Shown here: positions 43,101-54,524 of the stretch, one piece after another
How the letters are laid out: each line of letters opens with the position of its first letter
Position numbering within the stretch: position 1 is the stretch's first letter
From: Chlamydoabsidia padenii
Taxonomy: Eukaryota > Mucoromycota > Mucoromycetes > Mucorales > Cunninghamellaceae
DNA length: 64,000 bases
Assembly: GCA_025330725.1 (NCBI GenBank)
Contig: JAIWND010000043.1
Location: 1-64,000, forward strand
Direction of reading: 5' to 3'
The notes under the pieces: model-generated
What the model was told of the DNA's origin: nothing
What the model saw: only the letters and a program-made list of their open reading frames with translations
Databases searched by the model: none
Position numbers and translations under genes: made by a program

Positions 43101-45750
43101 GCGAACAGGAAAAAAAAGTATCTGAGAATTACGTTGCTTTGAGTATATATGAGTTCTTTTTCACACTACCAGTAAATAGGGACTTGTTTCTGATATTAAA
43201 CTATTGGTATGCTGATGTTCCGTCATTCCTAATGTTGAAAAATGCTCAATTGTGAAGAGAGAGAGAGAGACGTTATGTAAAACGCAAATATGGATTTGAA
43301 GTTGATGGAGCTGTCGGTCAGGCAAAATTTTATTCCCAGTGGCTTCCTATAGGCGCCATTTCAAAATAATAGAGATGGAAAACAAAAAATTACTCTCCGC
43401 CTTTCTTCTCTCTCTCCCTTTAATTCGATCAGCTGTCAACTTGCTCAAGATAAACAGAGATGTATAAATCTGATCCTATCAAAGAAGGATGTTAATGACG
43501 ACCATATGGAAGCAAATGAAAGGTAATGATTATAATAACAAAAAAAAAAAAATGGAACTAACTATAATCTTGTTTGTTTATGATCGTTGAAGGTAAGTAA
43601 GTATAAGTCTAGTGATTCAATTTTATTGAAGCAGAAAAAAAGTAAAACACATAAATGAAAACAAGCAAGAAGGTAAGTGTTAAAAACAAGAAACCCCCCC
43701 CCCCGATAAGGGAATAAAGGGACTAACTAGAATCTTCTTTGATGGTGATTGACTATGCACATAGGGTACTCGGAATCCTTCAAGATCGACCAAGCATTTG
43801 TCAACAGCTCTGCCGCGTGCACTATGTTTTCGGCAGCACATTTGTCATTCCTGGGGGGGGGGGGTTGCAACCTTGTATTGTTGGCGTTTAGACTAAAAAA
43901 TTAGAATAGCTATTAGATTATTTGGTGATGTTAACAATAAAGCATGAAAATTTGATCATAGTTTACATTGTTGTTACTCTGTCTAACTGGGCTTGATAAT
44001 ACACTTGTTGGGCTTCACTCACACGATTTTGATTTGTTGTAAAGGGTGATGGTGGTTGGTGAAGAGTGTAAGAGAAAAGAATCCGACCCATTCTGTTGAC
44101 GAGGAACACATGTTTACACTTGTGCCATTTTTGACAAAGGCATAGCAAGAGCAGGATACCATTACATTTTTGTCTTCTTCATCAAGTGTGATGGTGTAAA
44201 CTTTATTACTCTCACCTTATAAAATGCTCTTTAGTACTGAAAATTCCTTCTCAGAAGGTCAACTACATATCATCCACGTCTTTTGCCCACCCCTCCATCA
44301 CATACCGTTTGTTTTCTTTTCTTTTTGGCTTGAATAAACTTCAGTAGTATATCTATTGAATGAATTTATTTTTATTAACTTGGGACTTGTATTTGTCAAA
44401 CAATATGCATTTTAGTACATGTTCCCAAAATAAGAAAAATGTTGGAATTTGAAAGTGTATACTATTTCCCCCCCCACTGCATATAAAACCCCTATTCTAC
44501 ACTAATAAGTCTTCGTCAGTCATATATAAACATCTTTTATTTATCAATAAACTATATTATAATATCTAATCAGTCTGATAAAACAAAGTCGACAATATAC
44601 AAAAAAAAAAAAAAAAAAAAAGAGAGAGAGAGAGAGATCGGCATATTATTTAATGTGATTATTATACAGTAGGAAGGTATCATTGGCAACAATGGATCAT
44701 AGTCGAAGGTTGTTGGATGAATTAGTCGTCAAGAGAATAGTTACTGAAGGATGTTGACAAGGTTGCTGTTAAAGAAGCCTATTGTTAAGTGATAAAAAGT
44801 AAAAAGGTCAAGGAGCAGAAGTTCCTAATTGGATTACCCCGTTGATTAATATACAATATACAATATCATGGTCATGTTGATACCATGGTGACTGACCCTT
44901 GATAATTACCTTTCACAACTGATATCATTACTATATTCTTGTTATGTTGCTCTTGCTGACAGTATCAAAAAAAAAAAAAAAAGAGTCGAGTTGATGGTTA
45001 TTGTGTTGTCGTTCATAGAATAAACAAAAGCCTTCCCATATACATTTACCTTGTTTGTAGACTTCATTTAAAAGTACATTCACAGTTGTTAATCTCGTTG
45101 CGTTAATCTTGTTGTCCATATCAATAGAAGAGTCCAATTAACGATTGTTGTCTGGTTAATCCCAAAACATTATTTAGATAAAAAAGAAGCGTTAATTACA
45201 CGATTAAAAAGAAAACAGTAAAGATAAAGAGTCAGATTAAAAAGTAAGGTTAAAGAGTAAGAGTGGAATCCAAAAGGATAAAAAAAAAGATGAAGAAGTA
45301 TCAAACTTCAAAAAGAATAAGAAGTTTGTGAGGGGGGAAGAAGAAAAGAACGGGGATTAAAAGTACTTTTATTTTTTATTTTCGACTTCCAAGCTGGCGG
45401 TAAATTAAGTTTGTTCTAAATGGCTAAAATAGATCTAGACTATCTTAATACTTGGTTTTGATAATTCAACTTTTATTTCTTTGGGAAAAGTTGTCTTGCA
45501 TTCATTCCATTCCTCATGATATAACAAGGGCACATTGGGGCGTATTATCAAGTCATATCTTTGGTTCAAAGCTTGGGAGCCAATCAACGGTCTGCGGAGA
45601 TCAAAAATTAGGTCCAAAAATTGGGACTACCCATGTAAAATTTTTCTTTTTGTTATTTTTTCTAACTTCAACTAATCAAGGTGCATCACCGCTCATGGAA
45701 TCAAGTAAATCTGGTGTATCAAACTAATGAAGATGCCATAACGAAGAAAA
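43101..45750. other. Gene-poor stretch
   Basis: 2.6 kb, AT-rich, with many homopolymers (C10 near 43694, G13 near 43853, A runs near 44600 and 44968) and no supportable gene apart from the MULE relic at 43963-44160. Short frames (for example 45435-45617 minus) look accidental. Confidence 0.5.
43963..44160 (-). pseudogene. Relic of a MULE SWIM zinc finger
   Basis: Minus strand: VSCSCYAF in one frame, then after a frameshift KWHKCKHVFLVNRMGRI and an ending rich in Gln. CxC...CKH followed by VFLVNR matches the SWIM finger of the MULE copies here (CSC...CKHMFLLNR). It is a distinct, more diverged family. No rest of a transposase nearby. Confidence 0.6.
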
Positions 45751-47580
45751 AGTTGGTACTGACTGTTGCCTATTCAGAGTGGGAACTAGTTGAATCAACA
45801 GATCTACTATTTAACTCTTTTTCGTCATGACATCTTCATTAGTATATAAATCTAGCCCTTGTTTGAACCAGGTAATCAAAAGAAATAGAGTATGTATCCT
45901 TCTTGGCTAATGACATTTTTTCCCCTTAATCTTTTATAGTACATCTTATCTTTGGATCAAGTCGCCTCCTTTGTTGACAAGAAAGGGTTAGTAGTATCAT
46001 TGTTAATTCAGAGTGGGAACTTGTTGAAGAAACAGATACTATTTAACTCTTTCAAGTTATGGTATCTTTTGGTTTGGTCAAATCTCTCCTTGTTTGTACC
46101 AGGTAATAAAAGAAATAGAGTATATATGGTTCTTGGCTTACTATTATTTTTTCTTTAATCTTTTATAGTACATCGTATCTTTGGATCAAGTGGACTGCCT
46201 TTGGACATAGCTGCCTCACGTGGATCCACTCTATTCAATTGGATCAAGTCTCCTGCTCTGGATCAAGTGGTCTCCCATGGGTCATGCCTCTTCTTGTGCA
46301 TCAAGTCGTCTCCCTTGTATCAAGTCGCTTCCTTTGTTGACAAGAAAGGGTTAGTATATCATGTTAATTCAGAGTGGGAACTTGTTGAAGAAACAGATAC
46401 TATTTAACTCTTTCAAGTCATGGTACCTTTTTGGTTTGGTCAAGTATCTTCCCATGTTTGTACCAGGTAATCAAAAGAAATAAAGTATGTATGGTTCTTG
46501 GCTTACTGTTATTTTTCTTTAATCTTTTATAGTACATCCTGCCTTTGGATCAAGCTGCCTCTTTTGGATCAAGTCTCTTCTCTTGGGTCAAGTCTCTTCT
46601 CATTGATCAAGCTACCTCCCTTGGAACAAGTTACCTCCAATATTGACAAGAAAGGGTTAATAATATTATGTTAATTCAGAGTGGGAACTTGTTGAAGAAA
46701 CAGATATTATTTAACTCTTTCAAGTCATGGTTCTTTTTGGTTTGGTCGAATGTCTTCCCATGTTTGTACCAGGTAATCAAAACAAACAGAGTATGTATGA
46801 TTCTTCCCTGCTGTCATATTTTTCTTTTATCTTTTATAGGACATCCCGTCTTTGGATCAAGTTGACTGCCTTTGGATCACGCTGCCTCACGTGGATCGAG
46901 TCTATTCTATTGGATCGAAGTTGTCTGGTCTTCGAACAAGTTGTCCGCTTTGGACACGTCTCTTCTCGTGGATAAAGTCGTATCCCTTGGATCAAGTCGC
47001 TTCCCTTGCTGACAAGAAAGGGTTAGTAGTATCATTGTTAATTCAGAGTGGGAACTTGTTGAAAAAACAGATACTATTTAGCTCTTTCAAGTCATGGTAT
47101 CTTTTGGTTTGGTCAAGTCTCTTCCCTTGTTGGTATCAGGAAATCAAAAGACATAGAGTATGTATGGGTCCTGGCTTGCTATTATTTTCTTCTTTAATAT
47201 TTTATAGTACATCACATCTTTGGATCAAGTCATGGTATCTTTTGGTTTGGTCAAGTCCCTTCCTATGTCTATACCAGGTAATCAAAACAAACAGAGTATG
47301 TATGGTTCTTGTGTGTTGTCATATTTTTTTTATATTTTATAGGACATTCCATCGTTGCATCAAATCGACTGCCTTTGGATCAAGTTGCCACTCGTGGATC
47401 ATGTCTCTTCTATTGGATCAAGTTGCCTGTTCTTGTATCAAGCCGTCTCCCTTGGGTCAATTCTCTCCTCGTGGATCAAGTTGCCTCTCATGGATTAAGT
47501 CTTTTCCTATGTGTGTACCGGGTACTTAAATGAAGTAAAGTGTATAGGCTTGTTAGGTGATGATAATCTCTTTGGTATTA
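45750..47580 (+). repeat. Tandem array A: ~130-370-bp units built on GGATCAAGT
   Basis: About seven imperfect units. Each has three parts. First is a block of variable numbers of TTGGATCAAGT(C/T)-type words. Second is a conserved ~120-bp block (GACAAGAAAGGGTTAGTA ... CAGAGTGGGAACTTGTTGAAG ... TCATGGTATCTTTTGGTTTGG) ending in TACCAG|GTAATC. Third is a ~90-bp AT-rich block ending in CTTTTATAG|TACATC. The last junctions fall near 45939, 46168, 46541, 46839, 47206 and 47342. The block edges look like exon/intron borders. Long open frames across it (e.g. 46852-47529) are a by-product of the repeats. Confidence 0.9.
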
Positions 47581-49760
47581 TATTTTGTATTATAGTCTGC
47601 TTTGGATCACGCTCGCCCGTTGGATCATGTATCTACTTTTGGCAAGTCGACTATGGTTTTCCCCCGGTAATCCATCGCTTATAAAATAATTATACAATAG
47701 CGTTTCGCAGGTACTACTACTTGCTTGCATTTTTTATTTCTTTATTAAAATATAGCCTAGCCTTTGGATTATAATCAAGAAATGGAAATGGTCAAGTTCT
47801 TTGGGCAAGTCTCCTTTGTGTCTACCAGGTAATCCAGATCCTATCGCAACTATATGGTGTGTTTCTCAGGTACTGCTCTCATATGTTGTTCTATTTTTTT
47901 GTATATTAATAGATAGCCCGGCCTTTGGATTGTAATCAAGAAATGGAAATGGTCAAGATGTCCCACCAAATCGTACTGGTAATAAGACTTTGCCTACTTG
48001 AAGTTCTTCCCACTCGTCAAGTAGGTGAATGATTGTTATCAGTTTGATTTGTTCCGGTGATGGTCAAGTTCCTTGGGCAAGTCCCCTTTGTATCTACCAG
48101 GTAATCCAACTCCCATCAGAACTATATGGTGTGTTTCTCAGGTACTGCTCTCATATGTTGTTCTATTTTTTTGTATATTAATAGATAGCCCGGCCTTTGG
48201 ATTGTAATCAAGAAATGGAAATGGTCAAGATGTCCCACCAAATCGTTCTGGTAATAAGACTTTGCCTACTTGAAGTTCTTCCCACTCGTCAAGTAGGTGA
48301 ATGATTGTTATCAGTTTGATTTGTTCCTGGTGATGGTCAAGCTCTTGAGCAAGTCTCCTTTGTGTCTACCAGGTAATCCAGATCCTATCGCAACTATATG
48401 TTGTGTTTGTCAGATACTGCTCTCATATGTTGTTCTTTTTTTGTATATTAATAGATAGCCCGGCCTTTGGATTGTAATCAAGAAATGGAAATGGTCAAGA
48501 TGTCCCACCAAATCGTGCTGGTAATAAGACTTTGCTTACTTGAAGTTCTTCCCACTCGTCAAGTAGGTGAATGATTGTTATCAGTTTGGTTTGTTCCGGT
48601 GATGGTCAAGTTCCTTGGGCAAGTCTCCTTTGTATCTACCAGGTAATCCAACTCCCATCACAACTATATGGTGTGTTTCTCAGGTACTGCTCTCATATGT
48701 TGTTCTATTTTTTTGTATATTAATAGATAGCCCAGCCTTTGGATTGTAATCAAGAAATGGAAATGGTCAAGATGTCCCACCAAATCGTACTGGTAATAAG
48801 ACTTTGCCTACTTGAAGTTCTTCCCACTCGTCAAGTAGGTGAATGATTGTTATCAGTTTGATTTGTTCCGGTGATGGTCAAGTTCCTTGGGCAAGTCCCC
48901 TTTGTATCTACCAGGTAATCCAACTCCCATCAGAACTATATGGTGTGTTTCTCAGGTACTGCTCTCATATGTTGTTCTATTTTTTTGTATATTAATAGAT
49001 AGCCCGGCCTTTGGATTGTAATCAAGAAATGGAAATGGTCAAGATGTCCCACCAAATCGTACTGGTAATAAGACTTTGCCTACTTGAAGTTCTTCCCACT
49101 CGTCAAGTAGGTGAATGATTGTTATCAGTTTGATTTGTTCCTGGTGATGGTCAAGCTCTTGAGCAAGTCTCCTTTGTGTCTACCAGGTAATCCAGATCCT
49201 ATCGCAACTATATGTTGTGTTTGTCAGATACTGCTCTCATATGTTGTTCTTTTTTTGTATATTAATAGATAGCCCGGCCTTTGGATTGTAATCAAGAAAT
49301 GGAAATGGTCAAGATGTCCCACCAAATCGTGCTAGTAATAAGAATTTGCTTACTTGAAGTTCTTCCCACTCGTCAAGTAGGTGAATGATTGTTATCAGTT
49401 TGATTTGTTCCGGTGATGGTCAAGTTCCTTGGGCAAGTCTCCTTTGTGTCTACCAGGTAATCCAGTTCCCATCACAACTATATGTTGTGTTTGTCAGATA
49501 CTGCTCTCATATGTTGTTCTATTTTTTTGTATATTAATAGATAGCCCAGCCTTTGGATTGTAATCAAGAAATGGAAATGGTCAAGAGTTCCCACCAAATC
49601 ATCTTGGTAATAAGACTTTGCCTACTTGAAGTTCTTCCCACTCGTCAAGTAGGTGAATGATTGTTATCAGTTTGATTTGTTCCGGTGATGGTCAAGCTTC
49701 TTTGGGCAAGTCTCCTTTGTGTCTACCAGGTAATCCAGCTCCTATAATAACTTTTGATTT
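47580..49760 (+). repeat. Tandem array B: 270/272-bp units in an 814-bp higher-order repeat
   Basis: The word CCCGGCCTTTGGATTG (or CCCAGCC...) recurs at 47917, 48189, 48459, 48731, 49003, 49273 and 49545: spacings 272, 270, 272, 272, 270, 272. The block 47917-48730 is repeated as 48731-49544, an 814-bp three-unit higher-order repeat whose unit-specific variants (e.g. CTCTTGAGCAAGTC with TGTCAGATACTGC) recur in the same order. Every unit has a CCTACTTGA/TCAAGTAGG hairpin and CTACCAG|GTAATCC. A degenerate transition unit (47580-47916) links it to array A, from which it appears derived. Confidence 0.93.
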
Positions 49761-50530
49761 TGTTTATGATGTTCTACTCATTATTCGTTTTATTTTTATG
49801 AATATATTGCCTTTCAGCTGGATTGAAATCAAGATTGGAAATGGTGCAAATAGCCATAGCAAGTGTGGTTGATTGTAGGCATATACTTTTTTAAAAGGAT
49901 TCGGTGGAACGTGAAGAACTATTACTACAGACTGACTTGTCCTGGTAATGGTCAAGCCCGATATGGAACTCAACTTATTTTTTAATGAAACTCGCATCGC
50001 CTCACACCTCCATAATACCTATTTAAACATAGTACAACTAGGATTGTTTGTTATAATAAATCATATTTAATTAATCAATGAATAAAAATATTATACCACT
50101 TTAATTTGACCTGTGAGAATTGATGAATCAGAAAAGGTAGATAGTATCTACATACGAATTAGCGGCGTGTTTAAAAATATTATTGATGATCTTACAGTAT
50201 ACTGTGATTTGAGAAAGTAATGGAACAACTATCGGGTTCGACAAGGTCAGATATATATGTATTATGACAATGCTGCCAATGTTGACCAATGTATTTGTGG
50301 AAGTAAATACTTTTCGCTAGCGGATTCGTGATTTGCAAACGTTTGTTACAAAATGGAAACATTTTTATTTGAAATGGACGACATTTTATCCAACGGCGAC
50401 AATATCCCCCTTTTATCAACATCATGGAAGCAAGTATATATACAATAAATATTTATTACAAATTTACGGTGATTCTATACTATTAAGAATATACTATTAA
50501 GACTACACTATTCAATACAAATCAATGTAG
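49761..50530. other. Flank of the tandem array
   Basis: The first ~190 bp are a decayed last unit; then AT-rich sequence with no recognised gene. Confidence 0.5.
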
Positions 50531-50743
50531 CAAGCAAGACCAAATACCTTCCATCCATGTTACCTTGAAAAAGCAAATCGTGCAGTTAAGATCACCATAA
50601 CCGAGATCAGTAATGATGATACTGATAATAGTGGTGACAATCCTGATGCTGATGCCCGACCATTTCCTATTGATAATGATGACGATGATGAAGACAAAGA
50701 CCCGAATCTAGCACGATACTTTGCCATTGTATATATATACTAA
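50531..50743 (+). other. Acidic open-frame fragment, unrecognised
   Basis: 71-codon frame without Met, coding for an Asp-rich stretch (SNDDTDNSGDNPDADARP, then IDNDDDDEDKDPNLARY). The composition looks like real protein rather than chance. It could be the end of a transposon protein disrupted nearby. No family recognised. Confidence 0.3.
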
Positions 50744-51006
50744 TCACCATTGTTTTCAAGAAGACGTAGTGTTTTTCAGCGATGCCACCATTGGCCTTGA
50801 ATACCACTGTTCGTTTTTGAGTATTCCGGTCACATATATAATACATCCAATTGTCATAATCATATTCCATTTAATAAAGCCATACGACAACGTATTGTGC
50901 ACTATGATGTTCCAAGAAGAATAGCACATCACCAAAATAGTATGTTGCCGTGTAATAAGGAAGTTTGTGTGTCTTCTTGTACAGGATTTTCTTCTTTGGT
51001 ATTCGA

Positions 51007-51584
51007 AAGAAGATGGCCAGTTGTAGTTGCAGAGATTTTTCCTTTAACCGAAATAACTGTAAGCATATGTTCTTGCTTAATCGCTTGCATCCAGCCCTTG
51101 GGCTTATACAGGTAAACAATACTGATGTTTCCAGGAGTATTTTGACTAATTTAAAACTATTATATATAGTTGCTTTTCAAGAAAATTCCCAAAACCAAAA
51201 AACTAATGACAACGATGAACTTCCAAATAATACTGCAAGTGAAAGAACATTGTCTTTGGATAATGCAACGGAAAACTTGTCGAGCATGTTAGCTGCATAT
51301 CGCACTTACGCCGAAAATCCAAGCCCTATAAGTGATGAGGAGCTGACTATTCTTCGAAACGTTTCTTCAGTAATTCAAGGTACACTTGATCGCAATACAT
51401 ATGTAAACAATACATCAAACAGTAGATTTACTCGTCAAAGACGTTGATTTTTTATTTTTTATATTGATTTTTTGTTTGAAAATATATATTTTTGTATTGA
51501 AAGAAAATAAAGAAGGCAAAGACCCGAAAGACGCTCCATTTTTTTTAAACCTCCTCTTAAAGTGCGAGGGTATAAGTAAATCGC
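51007..51584 (+). mobile_element. MULE copy 2, 3' fragment with intact SWIM finger
   Basis: Highly similar to 11570-12123 of MULE copy 1, from the SWIM finger (MASCSCRDFSFNRNNCKHMFLLN) through the C-terminal segment ending RFTRQRR to the terminal repeat ...GTATAAGTAAATCGC. Homology starts abruptly at 51007, so the upstream transposase is missing. Here the finger is uninterrupted (CGA where copy 1 has TGA). Confidence 0.88.
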
Positions 51585-51862
51585 AAATTCAAGTTAAAAT
51601 ACTGTATTGCTATCTGCGTCTTTGGGATGCCCAAGGCCGTCTTCGAATACAAATCATAGAATTCCAAAGAGAAACTGTGGGGTAGAGACAAAAGAATCCT
51701 CATCCCAGAAAACGCTATTCAAAAATACAATTCCCGACATTTTGTTTATAAACCCGCGCCAATTGTTTTCTTGGTTGCCGAAATGTTTTCTGACAATGCG
51801 ACATTTGATTTAGGCGACATGAATGTTCATGCAACATAACATTCAGGAACGACATCCTGTCT

Positions 51863-53198
51863 TTATTCATCATCATCATCATCATCATCATCATTACTAG
51901 AATCCATTTCTAGCGAGTCTTGCCCATCTACGACCTGACAAATCAGCCTTCGGGAAAGTCCCATTGAAACAAACAAAGCATGATTATAATTCATATCGTA
52001 CCAATAATTAATAGCAATCACGCCGTTTCCTTGTTGCGGTTGTCCTTGTTGAAGAACATGATGGAACCATAATGAAGGCAAATAAAGCATTTCACCTTGA
52101 TTGACAGTAATGATCATTGGTTTGGCATACTTGAACCTAGGGTACTTTTCCAAATCGGGAAATAGAGGGTCTACCGGGATCCAGGGTACTTTCCCCTTCA
52201 AGGGTGTGATTTCAAAATGTATTGCTGCATCATCTGTAGGTGTATAGATTGCACTTTGATAGTTGGATTCTAGTCTTGGAAATAAACAAGATAATGAGCA
52301 AGAGAGGGTTGGATAAAACAAGTGTGTGTGGGTGTTTACCGTGAAGGCACATGTACTCCGTTGGAGGAAACAAGACAAACGTTTTCTGGCCTCTAACAAC
52401 AGCGTAACAGTTCTCATAAGGGTCCTTGTGTAAAGATGTGACACTTTTATCATCACCAAACCAAAAGTTCACAGCATCAGGGGAACAACCTAGAGCTTTG
52501 GAACACCAATCAATCTCGGGATCAATATCTTGTTCCAATTGTCCATATTCTAATGGAAGACTTCCATTTTGTAATGAAATATAATATGCTACTGGTTCAG
52601 AGTAATTACTGGGCGAAAGATGGTTCAAAAATGCATCAAAGGTCATTTGTTCTTCATGAGGCATCACGAAATATTCTTGATTGGTCTTTTGATCTAAAAT
52701 CACAGCATCAGCTCGACCATTGGGGGTTACTTTTTTTTTTTTGTCAAATTAGAGTATATGTTAGATAGGACGTCCCTTTGAAAAAAAAAAAAAAAAGGTG
52801 TTTGCTACCTTACCTGCCACTGTCACTTGTTGATCTTTCATTTTCATGCGCAAGTAATCATCTGTCCATAATTCATTCGCCGGCCAATGATCAATGGCGC
52901 CTTGCATCCAAAAATAAAGAGAAGAACGCATTTATACAAGTCACAAGTCACTATATAGAATCTATTCACTTTTACCTTTTATCAATGCTGGACGATTTGG
53001 GTGCACACACTTTTGGAAAAACTCTAATGGGGAAGGTGGTTGTTCAAACACCTGAGGTTTCACCCCATTCAAATCTAGCAACCGCAGATCGAGTGAGCTA
53101 CTATACGTCGAGAGAACAAAAAAAAGCTTTATTCTTTTCATACCTTGGTACTCTTTTATGTATTTCAAAAACGACTTTTCAATCTCTTTCTTTGTCAT
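51863..53198 (-). CDS. JmjC-domain lysyl hydroxylase, JMJD7-like
   Basis: Five exons inferred: 53198-53144, 53074-52976, 52900-52814, 52729-52340, 52269-51863; 345 residues. It follows JMJD7 closely: QPPSPLEFFQKCVHPNRPALIKG, VAVTPNGRADAV, MPHEEQMTF, DAVNFWFGDD, TSLHKDPYENCYAVV (HxD iron ligands), VPWIPVDPLFPDLEKYP, GEMLYLPSLWFHHV (third iron ligand His) and INYWYDM. Fe(II)/2-oxoglutarate oxygenase; animal JMJD7 hydroxylates a lysine in DRG GTPases, so a role in translation-linked GTPases is inferred. The end is a run of eight Asp (SSNDDDDDDDDE). Divergent from RPS17 by 166 bp. Confidence 0.91.
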
Positions 53199-53364
53199 GC
53201 TAATGCTGATTGAATTTAAAAACTTCTTGGAAAACCAAAGAGCGATACAAAAAAGTTTGTCAAGGGGCGGAGTCTTAAATGAGATAGTAAAGTTTTAAAA
53301 AAAGCTTACCAGGGATCGCCCTTTTTTGTTCTCGCATTCTCCACACACATATATTTTTATCACA
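53199..53364. promoter_or_regulatory. Divergent promoter of JMJD7-like gene and RPS17
   Basis: 166 bp between opposite start codons; holds both 5' leaders and core promoters. It includes T/A-rich tracts but no clear TATA box. Confidence 0.5.
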
Positions 53365-54262
53365 ATGGTAATAGTCAATATATGATAGAAGCTGATGAAA
53401 AAGAATTGAAAAGTAGATGGATGGATGGATGGATGGATGGATGGATGAGTACAAATATTAAATCAATTATCATACTTTTATAGGGTCGCGTTAGAACTAA
53501 GACTGTCAAGAAAGCTTCTCGTGTATTGATCGAAAAGTACTATCCTCGTCTTACTTTGGATTTCCAAACCAACAAAAAGATCTGTGACGAAGTGGCTATC
53601 ATCACCACCAAGCGTCTTCGTAACAAGATTGCTGGTTTCACCACTCACTTGATGCGCCGTATCTCTCGTGGTCCCGTCCGTGGTATCTCCTTCAAGTTGC
53701 AAGAAGAAGAACGTGAGCGTCGTGATAACTATGTACCCGAAGAATCTGCTTTGAACACCTCTGCTATTGAAATTGATCCCGAAACTCAGGTAAGGCAAAC
53801 ATGTACTTTTTTTTTTTTTTGGTATGGCATTTTTTTTTGTTTTGTTTTCTTTTTTTTATATCTATGTGCAATGCCATCCTCCCAGCTAGGATATACGTTT
53901 TCTATTAGATGATACTGGGTGGAATCTATGTGGACAAATATGGTGGGGAGGATGTCATTTGTGTAAAAAAAAGAAAAAGATGAAAAAAAATGCGCGGTGG
54001 ATCTTTTGATGGCCATACTACAAAATGATCAATTCAATAAGGAAATCCCTTTGTGGTTACTTTATTTGATCTTCGGTGTCGAGATTCCACCCGCATTAAA
54101 CACACTTTTTGTTTTTGTTTTCGGCTACTTTTGTGCTTTTAGGAATTATTGAAATCAATCAACTTTGAAAACCTTCCTGGTGTTCAAATCACTGCCCCTG
54201 TTGTTGCCTTTGCTGGTAAGGAATCTTCAAGTCGTGGTCCTCGCAAGTCTGTCGTTGTTTAA
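53365..54262 (+). CDS. RPS17: 40S ribosomal protein S17 (eS17)
   Basis: Three exons: 53365-53367 (just the ATG), 53484-53789, 54143-54262; 142 residues. The intron right after the start codon is a known layout in fungal ribosomal protein genes. The protein reads [58 protein letters not shown], then [14 protein letters not shown] and INFENLPGV: full-length eS17, on the 40S beak/platform side. Intron 1 contains a (GGAT)n tract at 53416-53447. Intron 2 (353 bases) is long for this locus and was checked for a snoRNA without success. Confidence 0.97.
53416..53447. repeat. (GGAT)n microsatellite in RPS17 intron 1
   Basis: About seven to eight GGAT/ATGG units in a row. Likely length-variable between strains. 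Confidence 0.9.
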
Positions 54263-54524
54263 ACTTTTAGTTTTTTATTTTTGCCTTTTCTACTCTACAA
54301 ATTTGAAATAAACTCTGTACACATTTAAAGTACTTGTTACAGACATGTAGGGATTTCGCGCGTAGACTTTTTCAAGGAGTTGGCTCATTCTTTACTAATA
54401 TATCAAGGGTTTATTTGAGGGTGCACTGATCCGCAATCGGAACAGAGATGTGGTCAGTGAATGAAAAATAGAGTTCACACGCTTGTCGTCATTGGCACTC
54501 GACTCCTTCCTTATAAGCTGGATT

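Noticed and set aside
46852..47529. 225-codon open frame inside array A
   Set aside because: It runs through the repeat units and their AT-rich parts with no conserved residues between units. It is a by-product of repeated sequence lacking stops in one frame.
47580..49760. Regular repeats resembling a CRISPR array
   Set aside because: Units are 270-272 bp and tandem without unique spacers, in eukaryotic DNA.
52230..52330. Reading JMJD7-like exon 4 straight through without the last intron
   Set aside because: The open continuation (GKHPHTLVLSNPLLLI) lacks conservation. Splicing from 52340 to 52269 gives the family sequence VPWIPVDP in frame.
53790..54142. snoRNA in RPS17 intron 2
   Set aside because: An AGATGAT-like word near 53908 is not a proper C box and no paired D box or guide was found.
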